Shown here one piece after another: positions 36,361 through 45,629 of a DNA stretch of 64,000 bases (position 1 is the first letter of the stretch; the number at the start of each line of letters is the position of its first letter). The DNA lies in contig NZ_CP120684.1 in the NCBI RefSeq assembly GCF_030506325.1, forward strand, positions 1 to 64,000. Reading direction: 5' to 3'. The position numbers and the translations under genes were made by a program. The notes below the pieces were generated by a model. The model searched no databases. It was not told where the DNA came from and worked only from the letters and a program-made list of their open reading frames with translations. Source of the DNA: Tunicatimonas pelagia. GTDB taxonomy: Bacteria > Bacteroidota > Bacteroidia > Cytophagales > Cyclobacteriaceae.

Positions 36361-36837
36361 CTAGTGAATAAGACGGGACCAACGATTCTTTAATTCGGTG
36401 GAGCGGTGTTTTCGCCTGCCGCTCCACCGGGTACCACCTACCTTTTCGGCCTCCAGGGCGAACCCCGCTGCTTTCAAGGTAGTCCCTCGCTCTGATACCA
36501 AAGTATACGTTATTATCTGGCTGTAACCATAGCATTGAGCGTACTGGCAACAGGCTCCGTAAAGTTTACTACATACGTTGCGCTTACCATCTTCTTTTGG
36601 GGATAAACTACACAGACGATTTACCTCTATCGTACTACCGTTATCAAGATGCCGGGCTACTGGTCTTCCACAAATCGCCACGCCTACCAGTGATTCATTC
36701 CAGAAACAACCTAGTGAAAATTTATGCCCGACGACGGGTCCGCAGTGCCGGTGATGACTGGAAACGTATGCGTTTGCCACAGACAGAATGACAGGTTCCA
36801 CGAACAACTGATTTGGCCGTTGATAAAACAGATGCAT
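36361..36837 (-). CDS. XF1762-family GNAT-like protein
   Basis: 158 aa. The sequence NAYVSSHHRHCGPVVGHKFS, then LVGVAICGRPVARHLDNG, EVNRLCS and ITYTLVSERGTTLKAAGF follows the XF1762 pattern, a GNAT-like family seen on plasmids and phages. Its substrate is unknown. The gene ends six bases before the decayed PP-loop gene starts, so the two were probably co-expressed. Confidence 0.8.
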   Translation of the reverse strand: MHLFYQRPNQLFVEPVILSVANAYVSSHHRHCGPVVGHKFSLGCFWNESLVGVAICGRPVARHLDNGSTIEVNRLCSLSPKEDGKRNVCSKLYGACCQYAQCYGYSQIITYTLVSERGTTLKAAGFALEAEKVGGTRWSGRRKHRSTELKNRWSRLIH

Positions 36838-36869
36838 TTGCTATTTGAATAGTGATTGATGCCCGGTCG

Positions 36870-37145
36870 CTAAGGATGGGCGAAGGGATTGTCTTCTTCG
36901 TATTGATATTGAGTAATCGAACTCATCTCCTGTAGGGGGATACACTTTTCAATACGCTCACCCATCCAGTAGGTGTAGACATACATATTTCGTTGAGTAA
37001 CTACATCAACAGTGGCTATCATGTCTCGTAGGTAGCCTACTCCTTTATAAATAAAGAGGCTGTCACTGTCCTTAGTCGCCTCGATTTTAAAGCACTGGCC
37101 TTTGTGGCAAAAACAGGCTCCTCCTTTTATATCCCGCTGTTTCAT
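36870..37145 (-). CDS. Uncharacterised small protein, 91 aa
   Basis: Starts MKQRDIKGGACFCHKGQCFK, with three cysteines and a histidine near the N-terminus that could bind a metal. No family recognised. Its start overlaps the upstream gene's stop by four bases (37142-37145). Confidence 0.55.
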   Translation of the reverse strand: MKQRDIKGGACFCHKGQCFKIEATKDSDSLFIYKGVGYLRDMIATVDVVTQRNMYVYTYWMGERIEKCIPLQEMSSITQYQYEEDNPFAHP

Positions 37146-37720
37146 ACCGAAGCTTTTTGTATGCTGGTGGCTAGCGTTTGACGATCAAAGGCACCAAACT
37201 TATACAAAGGGAATTGGTAGCCATTTCGCTTAAAGGCTTTCCAATGATGCGTACCCAGATGTTCTCCCCAAACGCTGTTACTTGTTCTTCCATCGTAGAT
37301 ATTCTGGTATTCGCTCAGCTGGCGAAGTACTTCAGCAATGACCGAAGACGGTAAGGGTATGTGATCTATACGAATAGACAAGTGTACCGGTGAGTCACTG
37401 ATCAGCCGAGCAATCTTATTGGACTTCCATTTCCTTTCGTATTTACCCATTCCAGAATCCAACCGGGGCGATTTTAGTAGGGTAGGATAGGGGCGGGGAA
37501 ATTCTTCTTTGTAAGGGGAATAACGGTAGTGTAACTGGCTATGTAGCTGGTGAAGCCGTTCACAAAACTTAGTGCAATCCTCTTGGGCATGAGAACCGGC
37601 AAACACACGATTTCCTTGCAGTGATCGCTTTCGAAGCGTTTTCGCTTTATACTGATCGTCTATGTATAAATGATAGTGTAGAATAATCATACTAAAGAAT
37701 TGTTTGACTATGGTTTGCAT
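37142..37720 (-). CDS. Uncharacterised basic protein, 192 aa
   Basis: A basic protein rich in His, Tyr and Arg with no recognised domain. The segment HSQLHYRYSPYKEEFPRPYP is distinctive. The frame overlaps the upstream gene by 29 bp; a start at the Met near residue 11 (37690) would remove the overlap. Part of the closely packed minus-strand block. Confidence 0.55.
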   Translation of the reverse strand: MQTIVKQFFSMIILHYHLYIDDQYKAKTLRKRSLQGNRVFAGSHAQEDCTKFCERLHQLHSQLHYRYSPYKEEFPRPYPTLLKSPRLDSGMGKYERKWKSNKIARLISDSPVHLSIRIDHIPLPSSVIAEVLRQLSEYQNIYDGRTSNSVWGEHLGTHHWKAFKRNGYQFPLYKFGAFDRQTLATSIQKASV

Positions 37721-37946
37721 TATGCCTATCCCGAAGGAGTATGAGGCACTCTACTTGATGGTTAGAAAGTTGGTCGAAGTCTTCGGCTGTCAGCTCTCTT
37801 AGTTCCTCCGCTGTATAAACTGCGTTGGGAATAATACCGCAATCGCGGAAACCTCGACAACGGTAGCCTCCTCCTGGCCACTCGCCTTCCACAATACCAG
37901 GAAATGACCATTGATCAGTTTGGTGGAGAACAATTTTACCGACCAT
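37692..37946 (-). CDS. Uncharacterised small protein, 84 aa
   Basis: Starts MVGKIVLHQTDQWSFPGIVE and has a helical end. No family recognised. Its start overlaps the previous gene's end by 11 bp, consistent with coupled translation in the block. Confidence 0.5.
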   Translation of the reverse strand: MVGKIVLHQTDQWSFPGIVEGEWPGGGYRCRGFRDCGIIPNAVYTAEELRELTAEDFDQLSNHQVECLILLRDRHNANHSQTIL

Positions 37947-38220
37947 TGTACCGACTATTTTTAGAAGCAGAAATTTCTTGGTTTTCTTCCAAGATGGGGT
38001 ATTCGCGCACTAGCTCCTGGTAGATGGCTTCGCCTTCCTTCACCTTGTTATCAGCGATGATTTGTTTTACCCACCGCCGCCCTTCAGTTTCCATTAATAA
38101 GGAACTGCTTACCGGAAATGGTATTCGCATCGATAAATCAATGAGGTGAACGTGATTAGGATGGTAGCCCAAACGCTGGGCGATAACGATACGAACAGCG
38201 TAGGTTTGTGCGTTGTTCAT
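37936..38220 (-). CDS. Uncharacterised protein at the head of the accessory block, 94 aa
   Basis: Starts MNNAQTYAVRIVIAQRLGYH. The family is not recognised. It is the first gene of a run of overlapping minus-strand genes reaching to 33.9 kb, separated from the DUF932 gene upstream by a likely terminator. Confidence 0.5.
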   Translation of the reverse strand: MNNAQTYAVRIVIAQRLGYHPNHVHLIDLSMRIPFPVSSSLLMETEGRRWVKQIIADNKVKEGEAIYQELVREYPILEENQEISASKNSRYNGR

Positions 38221-38314
38221 TGAATAACGGTTTAGAGTACGTCAATATGTTCAAAGTGATTCGCTATCGGCAAATTTGAAGTTGCCGATTAACTTGAATT
38301 GTTTGGAAGAGAAG

Positions 38315-38352
38315 AAATAACCTCCAACCTTACTTATGGAAGGAGGCTATTT
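38315..38352 (-). terminator. Hairpin terminator downstream of the DUF932 gene
   Basis: Eleven-base arms (AAATAGCCTCC and GGAGGTTATTT on the minus strand, one mismatch) enclose a loop that can pair further (CCTT with AAGG). A T- and C-rich run follows on the minus strand. It lies 21 bp after the DUF932 stop and isolates that gene from the block that follows. Confidence 0.55.
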
Positions 38353-38372
38353 GCGTCAAACCACTAAACAAC

Positions 38373-39563
38373 CTACAATCCTAGCCCGTATTGGGGTGAG
38401 GCTACTATTTTGGTGTTTCCTGCTGGTAGGCGATTATCCCACTTAGGAACCTGAACGAGTACCTGATCGGCAAGACTTTCTAAATCATTTCGTTTATCGG
38501 GGTCACCTATTTGGTGTGCGTGATAGGTTATAGCCTGAGCGACACCGAATGCAGTATTCTGATTACTCAGGGTGAAATAATCCAGTATACTTTCCGTGTC
38601 GTTTTCGGTCACGCTAAAGTGTCGGGTTACATTCTCTATACACGCAATTGGGTGCTTGACTTGGTAGTTGCCTAGTTCGGTAATTTCGCTCAGCCATTTG
38701 CTTAAATACTCTTCGCTGGCAAAGTGCCTTACGTAGTCGCTTACCTGGCTTTGGATGAGATTTAGCGCATGTTTATACGTGTCTTCGCTCCAATCAATCG
38801 CTCCTTCATCCAGTTTGGTACCTAGGTGGTTTTTTCCCCACACATCTTTCTCACGGATCATTCCATTTTTACAAACCAATACTTGGGCACGGGGAGCAAT
38901 CTCGTAGCGCCCCATTCCTACCTCGCTATTTCGCAACGTAAAACCTGCCATCACTCCATCTCCAACCTCTAGTGTTTTGGGGTTTTTGTACCCCTTCAGT
39001 AGTCCGTTTGCTCCTACTACTACATCCGGTGCTACAAAGCGAACATACATTTTGGTTTCAGTAATATCCGCCGTCTCTACCACAACGGCTAATTTCTCGC
39101 GCTGAATAGCTCTTAGTACAGACATGAGCAAATGGATGTTATCAATACACTTGAACCGGCGTGACAACAGCGCACGGCCGGTAGCTACCGGCTGTCCAGC
39201 GTCACTATCATCATCACGATAGGTTCTAAGCAAGTAGGGTTGTTCACTTTTGGTTAGCCACCCATTTACATTGTCATCCAACAAGTTCGGATGTTCTGCT
39301 CGCATCCGGTCGTAGTATCGTTTAGGGATTCCTAGTTTGTCGCTGATCTGCCGGTGCGCTACCGAATTAGGTCGAATGGTTACTTGATCCGGGATGCATT
39401 GATCGGTAGCATAATGACGAACGTAGTCGGAAGCATTTATGTGCAAATCACTCGCTGACATCTGTAGTAGCGATGGGGGAACAACCAAATCGACACGGCG
39501 TCGATCTAGCTCTTGTAGTTTATCCATTAATTGCTCGAGGGATAGATTTCGGAATACAGACAT
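38373..39563 (-). CDS. DUF932 family plasmid protein
   Basis: 396 aa. The pattern matches the DUF932/phage-plasmid TIGR03299-like family: an N-terminal HRQISDKLGIPKRYYDRM region, a middle RALLSRRFKCIDNIHLLMSV region and a VLVCKNGMIREKDVWGKN segment in which the CxNG(M) core is conserved. Function is not established for the family, which is common on phages and plasmids. The promoter region, shared with the divergent gene at 39761, holds two identical 18-bp palindromes. A second DUF932 gene with its own palindromes lies at 48887-49735. Confidence 0.85.
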   Translation of the reverse strand: MSVFRNLSLEQLMDKLQELDRRRVDLVVPPSLLQMSASDLHINASDYVRHYATDQCIPDQVTIRPNSVAHRQISDKLGIPKRYYDRMRAEHPNLLDDNVNGWLTKSEQPYLLRTYRDDDSDAGQPVATGRALLSRRFKCIDNIHLLMSVLRAIQREKLAVVVETADITETKMYVRFVAPDVVVGANGLLKGYKNPKTLEVGDGVMAGFTLRNSEVGMGRYEIAPRAQVLVCKNGMIREKDVWGKNHLGTKLDEGAIDWSEDTYKHALNLIQSQVSDYVRHFASEEYLSKWLSEITELGNYQVKHPIACIENVTRHFSVTENDTESILDYFTLSNQNTAFGVAQAITYHAHQIGDPDKRNDLESLADQVLVQVPKWDNRLPAGNTKIVASPQYGLGL

Positions 39564-39670
39564 AATTGCTGGGTTTAAGTGGTGATAAATTAAAGGGGAA
39601 AAGTAACTAGGAGTGCTCTGCCTTATGGTATTGACTTTCCCGCGTTACTGCTTTTGATATAATCAAAGTT

Positions 39671-39719
39671 AGTAATCTTTTGATTACTAAACAAGGTTTT
39701 GAGTAATCTTTTGATTACT
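39671..39719. promoter_or_regulatory. Two 18-bp palindromes in the divergent promoter region
   Basis: AGTAATCTTTTGATTACT occurs at 39671-39688 and 39702-39719, 31 bp apart start to start (three helical turns), with 7-bp arms around TTTT. A third identical copy is at 39954-39971. They lie between the minus-strand DUF932 gene and the plus-strand small gene, so one regulator could control both. Confidence 0.7.
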
Positions 39720-39760
39720 TTTTTATTTAGAGCAGATTCCCGATATTTACCAAAAAAAAT

Positions 39761-39955
39761 ATGAACTCACCTGAGTGGCTTAATTCAAAATTTATTAATA
39801 AAGCGGCGGTAGCACGGGCTGTACTGGGTGAAAATCCCCAGTCAAAGAATGATTTTTACAATAAAATGGCGAATCGCGGAGGAAAAAAATTCTCTAAGGA
39901 ACAGCTAAATAAAATTGACGAAGTAAGAAAAAAAATAATAGAAGAGCTTTTATAG
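39761..39955 (+). CDS. Small putative DNA-binding autoregulator, 64 aa
   Basis: Starts MNSPEWLNSKFINKAAVARA. The body is helical and basic (FYNKMANRGGKKFSKEQLNK, ending in an alternating charged helix) and resembles a minimal helix-turn-helix protein of the kind used as plasmid repressors, though no family can be named firmly. Two copies of an 18-bp palindrome lie 42-90 bp upstream and a third begins inside the stop codon, so autoregulation is the simplest reading. Confidence 0.6.
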   Translation: MNSPEWLNSKFINKAAVARAVLGENPQSKNDFYNKMANRGGKKFSKEQLNKIDEVRKKIIEELL

Positions 39956-39971
39956 TAATCTTTTGATTACT
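39954..39971. promoter_or_regulatory. Third copy of the 18-bp palindrome
   Basis: An identical AGTAATCTTTTGATTACT copy that starts at the second base of the TAG stop codon at 39953-39955 and is 59 bp before the next gene. It could act as an operator for that gene or as a roadblock. Confidence 0.65.
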
Positions 39972-40029
39972 ATATTAGTAATGAAGATAGCGATGTACGT
40001 TATCGTTTTTACCCTTCTTTACTTCGACT

Positions 40030-40347
40030 ATGAATTCACTTGAGATTGACTTTCAACAGCGGATCGACCGTTTTGCATTAGTTTATGCTGCGCTTAGAGA
40101 AGCCATGAAATACGCCTGGGATTCTCGGGAAGATGGCATTGATAATCCGTATCATAAGGCCAAAGCACTGCGGAGCTTTTACTGTGAGTTACCTGCCCAG
40201 CATATGGGGGCTTTTGAGTTTTTTTATAAGTACTCTCATTTCTCAGAAAGAACGATGTTGCTTACCGCGCATGACGTGCTTGATTTAGATTTTACTCAGT
40301 TTAATGAAAAGCATCGAGTCATTAAAACGTTGGAGTATATTGGCTAG
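40030..40347 (+). CDS. Uncharacterised protein, 105 aa
   Basis: Starts MNSLEIDFQQRIDRFALVYA. A helical soluble protein, with no recognised domain. It follows the small autoregulator and the third palindrome, so it may belong to the same regulon. Confidence 0.5.
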   Translation: MNSLEIDFQQRIDRFALVYAALREAMKYAWDSREDGIDNPYHKAKALRSFYCELPAQHMGAFEFFYKYSHFSERTMLLTAHDVLDLDFTQFNEKHRVIKTLEYIG

Positions 40348-40950
40348 CTAGTCCCTCTTCGGGTTGCCCATCGTAGGGCAGCTTACCTTTTCTCCTTATT
40401 GTCTCTCTGTGTTTAAGTTATTTCAGGGGTAGGTTTACACTTTAGCTATGCACGCTATCAATCATACGCTACATAGCTCACTGCTACTGGGATGGAAAAG
40501 GGCGGGTGTTACCCCAATTATGGTAAGTTATTCTGTAAATTGAAGTCAAACCCTCGTTGATCCTGGAACCGGTCCGATTTACGGATCAATGAAGTTGAGT
40601 TCACCTGGAATAGAGAACAGGGGACTTTTCATACTCCGGTATGGGAAAGGCTTAACCTTGATGTTCTTTCGCTAGTACACTTAAATATTCAATCAATACG
40701 CCTTTTTGGCTAGGCAAAGCGGACTTTGCTATCTGAGTAGTCAAGATAGATACTAGTGATAGAGGAGCAGTATGGTTGGTGATTATGCTTGATATGTTAT
40801 AGTGAGTGCACAATTTGTTGCAATGAAAAGGTTTATCACTACCAATACAAACTAATGAATATTTATATAATTATGCATATATAAAAATGATCATATTTGC
40901 TGAATTATAATATTGTTTATACATTGTTGGGGCAACATAGTAATACAAGG
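40348..40950. other. Gene-free stretch of about 600 bp
   Basis: No convincing gene. There is a small GCAAAG-CGGA-CTTTGC hairpin near 40711-40727 and a GGGT-GTT-ACCC hairpin near 40502. The last 100 bp are very AT-rich, which fits a promoter for the downstream export locus. Nothing else is visible. Confidence 0.5.
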
Positions 40951-42501
40951 ATGCAATCTAAGACTTTAAGTCGCGCGTTTCTTTTGCTTTTACTTAAATC
41001 GAGTATACTTTTCGCTGCTCCATCTGTTTCATTGAGTTCAGCTATTAAAGAATCAATAACTATTGGCGAGAATGATACTTTGTTAGTTCAAGAACCTATA
41101 TCAAGATGGAGTAAACTTAGAATGAAAGATGGTTCAGTGATTTTACTAACAGGTATCTCTTCTTGGAATGTCGAAATTGATCGTGCAGAAATAGGTATAG
41201 GATGTCAAATTTTTGGAGTTGGGGAGCCTGGTGAAAATAGAACTCGAGCTCTAGATGGATCACAAGGGCCAGAATGTGGAAATGGCGTTCCTGGTCATAA
41301 TGGTGAGCATGGTGGCAACGGTGGAGATGGGGTTAACATAAAGATGGTTTTAAATATTGTTCAGATAGGTAGCTTGAATATTGATGTGAGTGGAGGAGAC
41401 GGCGGTGATGGTGGAGACGGTGGACATGGCGGACCCGGTGGGAATGCAGATGTTTCGAAGAATTGCAGAGGTGGCTTAGGTGGTGAAGGTGGGAATGGCG
41501 GAAACGGTGGGAGAGGTGGAAAAGGCGGCAATGTCGAGATATACTATTCAGCTGCTGGAGAGGGTAGTAATGATCCAAATTTTGGCGATAATGGTATTAA
41601 GAACTCAATAAACATAGAGAATAAAGCTGGGGAAATTGGAATACCTGGTCGTGCAGGGGCTGGTGGACCAGGTGGTAAGCCTGCTAGAAATAAAATCGGC
41701 TTTGCGTACATTAGTAAAGGTGGTGGAAGCGGTGGCTCTAGAGGCGACACTGGCATGGTACCCACGAGTAATATTGATGGTGAAACAAAAGTGATTCGGG
41801 TTGGTGACTTTGATTGTTTGGCTGATCAGGTAGGAAAAAGTAGAGCAATTCTGATTGGAAATTCTACGAATGACTCAACTGCAAAATTTAGGGAGCAAAT
41901 TATTGAACTATACAATGTACTTAAAAGTAAGAACTATCAATTTAGTACTATTGATACTATTTTCGACATATCTACTAATGATTTTCATCGATTAGTAGAG
42001 GATATACAGAAAGAAGCAGAGACTGAAGACAGTTATTTTATCTACATTACAGGTCATGGGTACAAAAGTGATGATTTTGTGGGTATAAAATCACCTATTG
42101 GTAAAATCTATCTAGATGAACTATATTTTATCTTCAATAAACTGAAAGTTGATAAAATATTGTTATGCCTTAACGTTTGTCATGCGGGTAAGATTTTTGA
42201 TAATCCTTTTCTTACCAGCAGTACCCCACAATTCTCTAACGCTAAGCAACCGATTGAAGTCTGTAATCATAGGGCCTATACCGTGATCACTAGTGGGTAT
42301 GATGACGCAATGGTACCTGTAAAAGACTTTACTGATCAGTTTATATTAAATCTGAGAAGGATGAAAGAATTTACCTTTACCTCGGAACAACTTTTCTCTT
42401 CTATGATTAGAGATTGGGGAAATAGCGATCAATATCCGATGCTTGGAAAAAATTACGATTACAGTTTAGGTGATTTCATATTCTTTAAATCTAGCCAATA
42501 A
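40951..42501 (+). CDS. Exported caspase-like (C14) protein with collagen-like glycine-rich region
   Basis: 516 aa from the ATG at 40951; an in-frame ATG at 40897 adds a leader that hides the signal peptide (SRAFLLLLLKSSILFAAPS). Residues about 100-270 are a glycine-rich, collagen-like region with GGDGGDGGHGGPGG runs. The C-terminal 220 residues are a caspase-like fold: the catalytic His in YITGHGYKS (His369) and the Cys in LLCLNVCHAGKIF (Cys410), with preceding DSYF strand. By family it would be a cysteine peptidase, perhaps cutting after Arg, Lys or Asp. Exported caspase-like proteins with this glycine architecture are not something I can name. Two exported proteins follow. Confidence 0.75.
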   Translation: MQSKTLSRAFLLLLLKSSILFAAPSVSLSSAIKESITIGENDTLLVQEPISRWSKLRMKDGSVILLTGISSWNVEIDRAEIGIGCQIFGVGEPGENRTRALDGSQGPECGNGVPGHNGEHGGNGGDGVNIKMVLNIVQIGSLNIDVSGGDGGDGGDGGHGGPGGNADVSKNCRGGLGGEGGNGGNGGRGGKGGNVEIYYSAAGEGSNDPNFGDNGIKNSINIENKAGEIGIPGRAGAGGPGGKPARNKIGFAYISKGGGSGGSRGDTGMVPTSNIDGETKVIRVGDFDCLADQVGKSRAILIGNSTNDSTAKFREQIIELYNVLKSKNYQFSTIDTIFDISTNDFHRLVEDIQKEAETEDSYFIYITGHGYKSDDFVGIKSPIGKIYLDELYFIFNKLKVDKILLCLNVCHAGKIFDNPFLTSSTPQFSNAKQPIEVCNHRAYTVITSGYDDAMVPVKDFTDQFILNLRRMKEFTFTSEQLFSSMIRDWGNSDQYPMLGKNYDYSLGDFIFFKSSQ

Positions 42502-42505
42502 GTCA

Positions 42506-43090
42506 ATGTTTAGAAATATCTTCTTAATTTTTTTCTTATCTATCTTGGTAACACCCTGTTATTCTCAAGATACTTCGGAGATTGATCTTAGTAAAATTAA
42601 GAAATTTACTAAGAGATTTAATAAGCGTAAATTTCTTGAGAGTATTGAGAAAAAGCGAGAAACTGTAGAGTCTGTTGTTAGAAGGTTGCAAAGACTTCCA
42701 GAAGATTATGATTTCTCAGTTTTTGAATCTGATTCTAGTATGATTGCTAATTACCAGTCTGTAAAGGAAGCATTCAATTCTACTCTAGATACAATGGCGA
42801 CGGACATAAATTCTGTCAAAACAATTTTCGGATTTACATTTTTTGATGCAAGTAAAAAATATGAAGATCAGTTAAGCGATGCCGAAAAGAAAGCGAACAA
42901 CTTTATTGAGCAAGGGGAGGAGGAATTAAAAGGTAAAGTAGCTGGTGGTTTACTAGATTTGATTAAATGGGTTGTGGAGATATGGCCTTTGATAAAAAAC
43001 CTTAATGATACCTATTTGGAACATGTTAAACCAATTATGGTAGAAAGAATTGAGCAGGAAAAGTTTAAGAACTGGGCTGAGATAATATAA
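42506..43090 (+). CDS. Exported helical protein next to the caspase-like gene
   Basis: 194 aa from the ATG at 42506, four bases after the caspase-like stop. It has a hydrophobic leader (FRNIFLIFFLSILVTPCYSQ, possibly a lipobox) and a lysine- and glutamate-rich helical body. No domain is recognised. The tight spacing suggests co-expression with the caspase-like protein, making it a candidate substrate, inhibitor or partner. Confidence 0.6.
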   Translation: MFRNIFLIFFLSILVTPCYSQDTSEIDLSKIKKFTKRFNKRKFLESIEKKRETVESVVRRLQRLPEDYDFSVFESDSSMIANYQSVKEAFNSTLDTMATDINSVKTIFGFTFFDASKKYEDQLSDAEKKANNFIEQGEEELKGKVAGGLLDLIKWVVEIWPLIKNLNDTYLEHVKPIMVERIEQEKFKNWAEII

Positions 43091-43625
43091 AGAAGCAGTA
43101 GCTGAAAGTTACATAAGGACGATATGTAAATGAACATATGGTGTAGATCTATTTCAGGGAATGACTTAATGTTTTGTAACTAAAATTATGTTAAATAAAT
43201 TGAGCTTGAACTCATGTTCATGAAATTTTTTAGTGTTTGTTAGTTACATATTCCGATTCCATCTTACTAAAGGGAAGTATGATGTTTCAATAGCATAAGA
43301 ATAGAGTTGGGCTTTAAGTTCTCTACTTGAAAATCCTTATAAAACTCGTCTGGGTGCCAGCCACCGCTTATGCAGAGACACTTAAATTCCTGATTCCAAA
43401 TAAAATTTCTTATTCTGTAACATTTTTGACATTGCATTTTTAGGTTGGCTCGCTTAAATTCAACAAACCCTAAAATACAATGGTAAAAGAATTTACCGTC
43501 CTTGATTACACTTATCTTCCTTGGCTACACTAATCTCTATAGTGGAAGCGAAATTTCAATTATGCACCACCTACCTTATCAGTCACTCAATTATCAAACG
43601 CCAGTAGTATATGCCTTGTCAAATA
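43091..43625. other. Gene-free stretch of about 530 bp
   Basis: No convincing gene on either strand. The sequence is AT-rich. A short CCGCTTATGC at 43363-43372 recalls the start of the near-repeat at 1441-1450, but ten bases carry no weight. Confidence 0.4.
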
Positions 43626-45629
43626 ATGAAATTATATTTTACGAATGTTGTCTTTTCGTTTTGTCTTTCATTAGTAGTTTCTGTTACCGCTTGTAAAGTA
43701 TTGAAAACGACAGAGAATTCGAGAGTAAATTCAGAAAACTCGAATTATATCCACAAGATTGAACCGATTGAACAATCCATCCTGAACGTTTTGGACAGTG
43801 AGCTGAATCAGTTAACCCTCTTACATATTCAAGATAATTCTAGTTTTTTGGCCAAATCAATTCAGCTAATTGATTACCTAAATAAAATTCCCGTTTACCA
43901 GTTAGACCCTTTTGTTGAACTGATCCAGTCAAAGATTGAAATTTATGGAGTTAATCCATACAGGTCAGTTTTATACGATTTAGTAATCAGATACAATAGG
44001 ATAAAAACGGTTCAATCAAAAAATATCATTGAAAACCTAGCAAGCCAATATTACAAATATCCTGTAGAAATAGATTCTGTTTCTGAGATTGTCCTTAAGG
44101 ACACGGATTTCATTGGTGTTTACGATAAAAATATTAGCGTGCTATCAGGAGAACTAATTTTTAGTCCTGTAGCCGAGCATTTCGATAATTTGAACATTTC
44201 TGAAAGTACAGATTTATTGGGATTGATTGAAAAAGCTTTTGATTTATCTCCATGTTCCTCACAAAGAGATGATTTTGATATCAATTCTAATCCTGATCGG
44301 AGTCCCTTAAGTATAAGGGAAGTAGTGAATACTTCCGCTAAGAACAAAATGAATAGTGAGGAATATTCACAAAGAGAATCCGCTTTATGCAAGATTATAG
44401 AAAATCTAAATGCAGGTTTTGGACGCGGTGGAACATGCCTTTTAGCAGCTTTATCAAAATATAACAACACGAACAATGACTTACATAAAGCAGTACGTGA
44501 ATTGGAGGATTCGTTTTCTTGTATCTTGGCAAATAACACCGGCCAAAATACCTACCCAAGTGAGCTTGAGAAAAAATCCGATATTCAATGGAAAGTAGAT
44601 TTGAAAAAAAATGGAGGGGTAAGTATAAGCGGAACATTTGATGAATGTGATTTTTATTGTAGCGACTCTGAAATATTATATGACGGGGAAGGTACTCCTG
44701 TTGGGGAGATAAGCACTACAACATACGGGGACTACTATCCGGGTACAAGCATACGCCACGTATACGAAAAAACAAACAATAGGACAGGTGAGAGCACAGA
44801 GGTTATCCTTCATGAGAATGGCGATTTTTATTATAGGGAAACATATGCAGATGGTTCGAAATACGTAGAGGTGAGAAAAATAAACGAAAAAACTGGTGCT
44901 GTCAAGCACTATCAAGGTCAATTTGATTCCACTGGCAGGCTTACGTATGCACGAGAAAAAGTCGGTAAGAACAAATATAAAGTATATGCAATCGTAGAGG
45001 TCGATGGAGAGGAGGAAACCTGGTCATGGTACGAAGATGAGGAAGGTAATCCCATTCCGGCTCCTCAGACGTCAGATGCAGATGAAAATAACCCGGCAGA
45101 AAACGATAACATACCTGAGGAATCTCCGAGGCCAGATCCATTTTCCTCGTCAGAAAATTGCCGCCCGTCAAGTTTGCCGAATGATGAGCCCTTTGGTAGG
45201 TTTCGCGATTTCACAATGCCCACTCCCGATTATTCGGGCGAGGATAGAGGTTACAGTGAATTACTGAATGATATTAATGAGTGCCTCGCCCCTAGTGATG
45301 CAATTACAAATCAAGCTAGTTGCGACTTATTAATTAGATGCCCTTATGATAATTGTGATTGCGCATTGACAGGTTCGCTAACTGACCTGGACAATAGTTT
45401 CTATAGTAATTGCGATGAATTAATAAGATGTCCGGAAGGATCTTTTTTAAATTCTGAATGCAATTGTGTAGAATATGGCTTGGTGGGTGGATTTGAACTG
45501 AGAAGAGATAACTTATCTATTCCTGCTATTGAGAAGTTCAGTGTAAATGGCCAAAATCAATTTAATTTTAGCTTTATTCAAAATCGCTTTGAGTCAATTC
45601 AAGATAGTTTACTAATTAGAGTGGAATAA
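43626..45629 (+). CDS. Large exported lipoprotein with hairpin-like repeats and Cys-rich tail
   Basis: 667 aa from the ATG at 43626 (an ATG at 43611 adds five residues). The leader ends in a lipobox (SLVVSVTACKVLK). Residues about 340-470 contain short tyrosine- and glycine-rich strand repeats (YRETYADGSKYVEV, KHYQGQFDSTGRLTYA), similar to toxin-type or MORN-like hairpin repeats. An acidic, proline-rich linker and a cysteine-rich tail with repeated (L)IRCP motifs follow. No family recognised. It is separated from the caspase-like pair by about 500 bp but has the same exported, low-GC character. Confidence 0.6.
   Translation: MKLYFTNVVFSFCLSLVVSVTACKVLKTTENSRVNSENSNYIHKIEPIEQSILNVLDSELNQLTLLHIQDNSSFLAKSIQLIDYLNKIPVYQLDPFVELIQSKIEIYGVNPYRSVLYDLVIRYNRIKTVQSKNIIENLASQYYKYPVEIDSVSEIVLKDTDFIGVYDKNISVLSGELIFSPVAEHFDNLNISESTDLLGLIEKAFDLSPCSSQRDDFDINSNPDRSPLSIREVVNTSAKNKMNSEEYSQRESALCKIIENLNAGFGRGGTCLLAALSKYNNTNNDLHKAVRELEDSFSCILANNTGQNTYPSELEKKSDIQWKVDLKKNGGVSISGTFDECDFYCSDSEILYDGEGTPVGEISTTTYGDYYPGTSIRHVYEKTNNRTGESTEVILHENGDFYYRETYADGSKYVEVRKINEKTGAVKHYQGQFDSTGRLTYAREKVGKNKYKVYAIVEVDGEEETWSWYEDEEGNPIPAPQTSDADENNPAENDNIPEESPRPDPFSSSENCRPSSLPNDEPFGRFRDFTMPTPDYSGEDRGYSELLNDINECLAPSDAITNQASCDLLIRCPYDNCDCALTGSLTDLDNSFYSNCDELIRCPEGSFLNSECNCVEYGLVGGFELRRDNLSIPAIEKFSVNGQNQFNFSFIQNRFESIQDSLLIRVE

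Noticed and set aside
36293-36550. 85-aa minus-strand frame between the XF1762-like gene and the PP-loop gene
   Set aside because: It overlaps both in another phase; the XF1762-like and PP-loop frames carry family motifs.
41333-41765. Antisense frames rich in His, Ser and Pro opposite the glycine-rich region
   Set aside because: They are the mirror of GGN-type codons on the other strand.
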